From Sphaerisporangium siamense (GTDB lineage: Bacteria; Actinomycetota; Actinomycetes; Streptosporangiales; Streptosporangiaceae): 64,000 nucleotides of DNA. A program made the translations under genes and the position numbers. Shown piece after piece: positions 61,864 through 64,000 of the stretch. The first letter of the stretch is position 1, and every line of letters starts with the position of its first letter. The notes beneath the pieces were generated by a model. The model saw only the letters and a program-made list of their open reading frames with translations, searched no databases and was not told the origin of the DNA. The stretch lies in NCBI RefSeq assembly GCF_014205275.1, contig NZ_JACHND010000001.1:1054001-1118000 (forward strand), read 5' to 3'.

Positions 61864-62706
61864 ATGAGCGCAACGAGGACCGCCCCCCGACGGGGCTCGG
61901 ACCGCGGCCCCGGAACCGGCGCGGTCACGGGCCGCCCGCCGTGGGTCCTGCTGGCGCCCGCCCTGCTCGGCCTGGCGTTCCTGGTGCTGCCTCTGGCGGG
62001 GCTGCTGATCCGCGCGCCCTGGGCCACGCTGCCGCAGCGGCTGACCGAACCGCATGTGCTGCAGGCACTGCGGCTCTCGCTGGTGACCGCCACCCTGGCC
62101 ACGGCCACCTGCCTGCTGCTGGGCGTGCCGCTGGCCTGGCTGCTGGCCAGGGTGTCCTTCCCCGGCCGGCGGCTGGTGCGCGCCCTGGTGACCGTCCCGC
62201 TCGTGCTGCCGCCGGTGGTCGGCGGCGTCGCCCTGCTGCTGGTCCTCGGGCGGCGCGGCCTGGCGGGGCGGTGGCTGGAGGAATCCTTCGGCGTCACGCT
62301 GCCCTTCACCACCGCCGGCGTCGTGATCGCCGAGGCGTTCGTGGCGATGCCGTTCCTGGTCATCAGCGTCGAGGGCGCATTGCGCGCCGCCGACCAGCGG
62401 TTCGAGGAGGCCGCCGCCACGCTGGGCGCCTCCCGCTGGACCGTCTTCCGGCGGGTCACCCTGCCCCTGGTGTCCCCGGGCGTCGTCGCCGGGGCCGTGC
62501 TGTGCTGGGCCAGGGCGCTGGGCGAGTTCGGGGCCACCATCACCTTCGCCGGGAACTTCCCCGGCACCACGCAGACCATGCCGCTGGCCGTCTACCTGGC
62601 GCTGGAGACCGAACCGGAGGCGGCCATCGTGCTCAGCCTCGTCCTGCTCGCCGTCTCCGTCCTCGTCCTGGCCGGCCTGCGCGACCGATGGGTGACCGGC
62701 CCATGA
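61864..62706 (+). CDS. modB: Molybdate ABC transporter permease
   Basis: A 280-residue permease with about six helices. LVLPPVVGGVALLLVLGRRG and the EAA loop (EEAAATLGASRWTVFRRVTL) are typical, as is LGEFGATITFAGNFPGTTQT. Its last 19 codons lie in the first copy of a 62-bp tandem repeat and are echoed in the small ORF that follows. The stop overlaps that ORF by 4 nt. Confidence 0.93.
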   Translation: MSATRTAPRRGSDRGPGTGAVTGRPPWVLLAPALLGLAFLVLPLAGLLIRAPWATLPQRLTEPHVLQALRLSLVTATLATATCLLLGVPLAWLLARVSFPGRRLVRALVTVPLVLPPVVGGVALLLVLGRRGLAGRWLEESFGVTLPFTTAGVVIAEAFVAMPFLVISVEGALRAADQRFEEAAATLGASRWTVFRRVTLPLVSPGVVAGAVLCWARALGEFGATITFAGNFPGTTQTMPLAVYLALETEPEAAIVLSLVLLAVSVLVLAGLRDRWVTGP

Positions 62707-62770
62707 CCCTCGCCGTCTCCGTCCTCCTCCTGGCCGGCCCGCGCGACCGGCGGGTGACCGGCCCATGACC
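62647..62770 (+). repeat. 62-bp tandem duplication at the modB-modC junction
   Basis: Unit 1 is 62647-62708 and unit 2 is 62709-62770, with four differences in 62 positions. Each unit carries the end of modB-like coding and the ATGA start-stop overlap. The unit is not a multiple of three, but because of the ATGA overlap the second unit is read in the same way as the first. It left an intervening 21-codon ORF rather than disrupting modC. Confidence 0.88.
62703..62768 (+). CDS. 21-residue relay ORF made by the tandem duplication
   Basis: ATG 62703 to TGA 62768 encodes a peptide that repeats the ModB C-terminus (LAVSVLLLAG, then RRVTGP). It overlaps modB at its start and modC at its end by 4 nt each. 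It may be translated as ribosomes pass from modB to modC by termination-reinitiation. It likely has no function as a product. Confidence 0.45.
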   Translation: MTLAVSVLLLAGPRDRRVTGP

Positions 62771-63796
62771 CTCGCCGCCCGGCTCGTCGTCACCCGGCCC
62801 GCCTTCACGCTGGACATCTCCCTGAACGTCGCGCCCGGCGAGGTGGTCGCCCTGCTCGGCCCGAACGGCGCCGGAAAGACCACCGCCCTGCGCGCCCTCG
62901 CCGGGCTCACCGGCGTCTCCGGCGGGCACATCACCCTGGACGGCGCCCCCCTGCACGACCTGCCCGCCGAAGCGCGTCCCATCGGCATGGTCTTCCAGGA
63001 CTACCTGCTGTTCCCGCACCTGTCCGCCCTCGACAACGTCGCCTTCGGGCCGCGCTGCCGCGGCGCGGGAAAGGCCGAGGCCCGCCGTATCGCCGCCGGC
63101 CTGCTGGAACGCGTGGGCCTCGCCGGGCACGCCGCCGCCAAGCCCCGGCAGTTGTCCGGCGGGCAGGCCCAGCGCGTCGCCCTGGCCCGGGCGCTGGCCG
63201 CGCGGCCGCGCCTGCTGCTGCTCGACGAGCCCCTGGCCGCGCTCGACGCGCACACCCGGCTGGAGATCCGCTCGCGGCTGCGCCGTCACCTGGCCGACTT
63301 CGACGGCGCGACCGTCCTGGTGACGCACGACCCCCTCGACGCCATGGTGCTCGGCGACCGGCTGATCGTCGTCGAGGACGGCGCGATCGTCCAGCAGGGC
63401 GCCCCGGCCGAGGTGGCGCGCCGCCCGCGCACCGACTATGTCGCCCGCCTGGTCGGCCTCAACCTGTACCGGGGGGTCGCCGAGGGTTCCCGGGTCAAGG
63501 TGGGCGAGTTGCTGATCAGCACCGCCGGCCCCCTGGAAGGGCCGGCGTTCGTCGCGTTCTCGCCCGCGGCCGTGGCCCTGTACCGCTCCCGGCCGGACGG
63601 CAGCCCGCGCAACGTGTGGCAGGCCCGCGTCGAGGGCGTCGAACGCCACGGCGACAACGTCCGCGTCCACCTCGACGGCCCGATCGCCGCCTTCGCCGAC
63701 ATCACCCCCGCCGCCGTGACCGACCTCGACCTCACCCCCGGCCGGGAGGTGTGGGCGTCGGTCAAGGCGACCGAGACCCACACCTACCCGGCGTGA
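62765..63796 (+). CDS. modC: Molybdate ABC transporter ATP-binding protein
   Basis: A 343-residue ATPase. Walker A GPNGAGKTTA (about 35-44), signature LSGGQAQRVALARALA, Walker B LLLLDEPLAALDAH, and LVTHDPLDAM. The C-terminal 90 residues (about 255-335) form a TOBE-type regulatory domain that may bind oxyanion. Powers molybdate import with ModA and ModB. It ends 35 bp before the convergent partial gene at the window edge. Confidence 0.93.
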   Translation: MTLAARLVVTRPAFTLDISLNVAPGEVVALLGPNGAGKTTALRALAGLTGVSGGHITLDGAPLHDLPAEARPIGMVFQDYLLFPHLSALDNVAFGPRCRGAGKAEARRIAAGLLERVGLAGHAAAKPRQLSGGQAQRVALARALAARPRLLLLDEPLAALDAHTRLEIRSRLRRHLADFDGATVLVTHDPLDAMVLGDRLIVVEDGAIVQQGAPAEVARRPRTDYVARLVGLNLYRGVAEGSRVKVGELLISTAGPLEGPAFVAFSPAAVALYRSRPDGSPRNVWQARVEGVERHGDNVRVHLDGPIAAFADITPAAVTDLDLTPGREVWASVKATETHTYPA

Positions 63797-63831
63797 GCGT
63801 CATCTTCGTCGAGAAGGCGGCGCGGCCCGGC

Positions 63832-64000
63832 TCACCCGCAACGGTAGAGCGTGAGCTGCGCGGAGAACGGGCCGGGCGGAGGGTTCGCCGGGGTGGCGGC
63901 GCCGCCGTACTCGGCGGGGGGCACGGGAGTGCAGTTCTGGGTGATCCACCGGGTTCGTCCGGTGGACGCGCCCATGCGTGGCGGCCCCGGGTTGTCGGCG
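63832..64000 (-). CDS. C-terminal part of a protein truncated by the window edge
   Basis: On the minus strand an open frame enters at the window edge and ends with TGA at 63832-63834, giving about 56 residues. It is Pro/Gly-rich with a TRWITQNCTP segment and a final LTLYRCG, two Cys likely to pair. That composition suggests a secreted or cell-surface protein. No family recognised. It is convergent with modC. Confidence 0.5.
   Translation of the reverse strand, partial: ADNPGPPRMGASTGRTRWITQNCTPVPPAEYGGAATPANPPPGPFSAQLTLYRCG

Overview
This is a roughly 72% GC window with short intergenic gaps, GTG/TTG starts and many ATGA/TGATG gene overlaps. Gene content (ECF sigma factor, ANTAR and STAS proteins, DUF3105, DUF4383, DUF1707 and DUF4097 proteins, DivIVA/Wag31-type protein, BlaI/M56 pair, CobF) points to an actinobacterium. 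A filamentous member of the Streptosporangiales is my guess, not a demonstrated assignment. I saw no rRNA, tRNA, CRISPR array or transposase.

Layout. 1-800: a GntR regulator, convergent with what follows. 805-8920 (minus): a membrane-arm-only complex I operon, nuoA, a fused and cysteine-poor NuoB/NuoD-like gene, then nuoH, J, K, L, M, N. 9199-10703: ECF sigma factor and membrane partner. 10903-13019: ArsR-type metal sensor, DivIVA-domain protein and ZIP-like transporter. 13083-15395 (minus): polar amino-acid ABC transporter. 15402-16433: CDF metal exporter. 16858-18866: BlaI/M56 pair and a DUF3105 protein with an inverted repeat before it. 18984-24205: STAS, MarR, amino-acid permease, TetR, P1-family peptidase and a nucleotidyltransferase-like protein. 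24279-28662: two near-identical ferritin-like genes and two hemerythrin-type genes in a mirrored duplication, plus a DUF4383 membrane protein. 29070-31959: GAF-ANTAR and PAS-GAF signalling proteins and small proteins. 32148-35844: CYP152-type P450, CobF, an unpaired histidine kinase and a small secreted protein.

35907-53166 (minus) is the highlight: a ribosomally made, modified peptide (RiPP) gene cluster. Three tiny precursor genes (49, 44 and 43 codons of product, missed by a length-limited ORF scan) lie at its 5' end. Two strong hairpins follow. Then come a cytochrome P450, a C39-peptidase ABC exporter, a second ABC exporter without peptidase, an RRE/E1-like/YcaO cyclodehydratase fusion, a SagB-type azoline dehydrogenase, a LanB-type tRNA-dependent glutamylation protein, a SpaB_C-type elimination protein, a DrrAB-like ABC pair, a histidine kinase and LuxR-type regulator, and a coupled M20 amidohydrolase. 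The enzymes predict a peptide with azole rings plus dehydroamino acids, released at an Ala-Gly site. The general enzyme set recalls goadsporin-type LAPs and thiopeptides, but the precursors, export route and tailoring enzymes are a combination I do not recognise.

53256-56298 (minus), directly upstream: an OmpR-family regulator, a histidine kinase and a TAXI-type solute-binding lipoprotein with no TRAP permease, a plausible sensory system controlling the cluster. 56737-60521 (plus): a ribbon-helix-helix regulator with TGAC/GTCA operators, DUF4097 protein, DrrAB-like transporter and DUF1707 protein. 60628-63796: molybdate regulator and modABC, with a 62-bp tandem duplication creating a 21-codon relay ORF between modB and modC. 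A partial minus-strand gene runs off the right edge.
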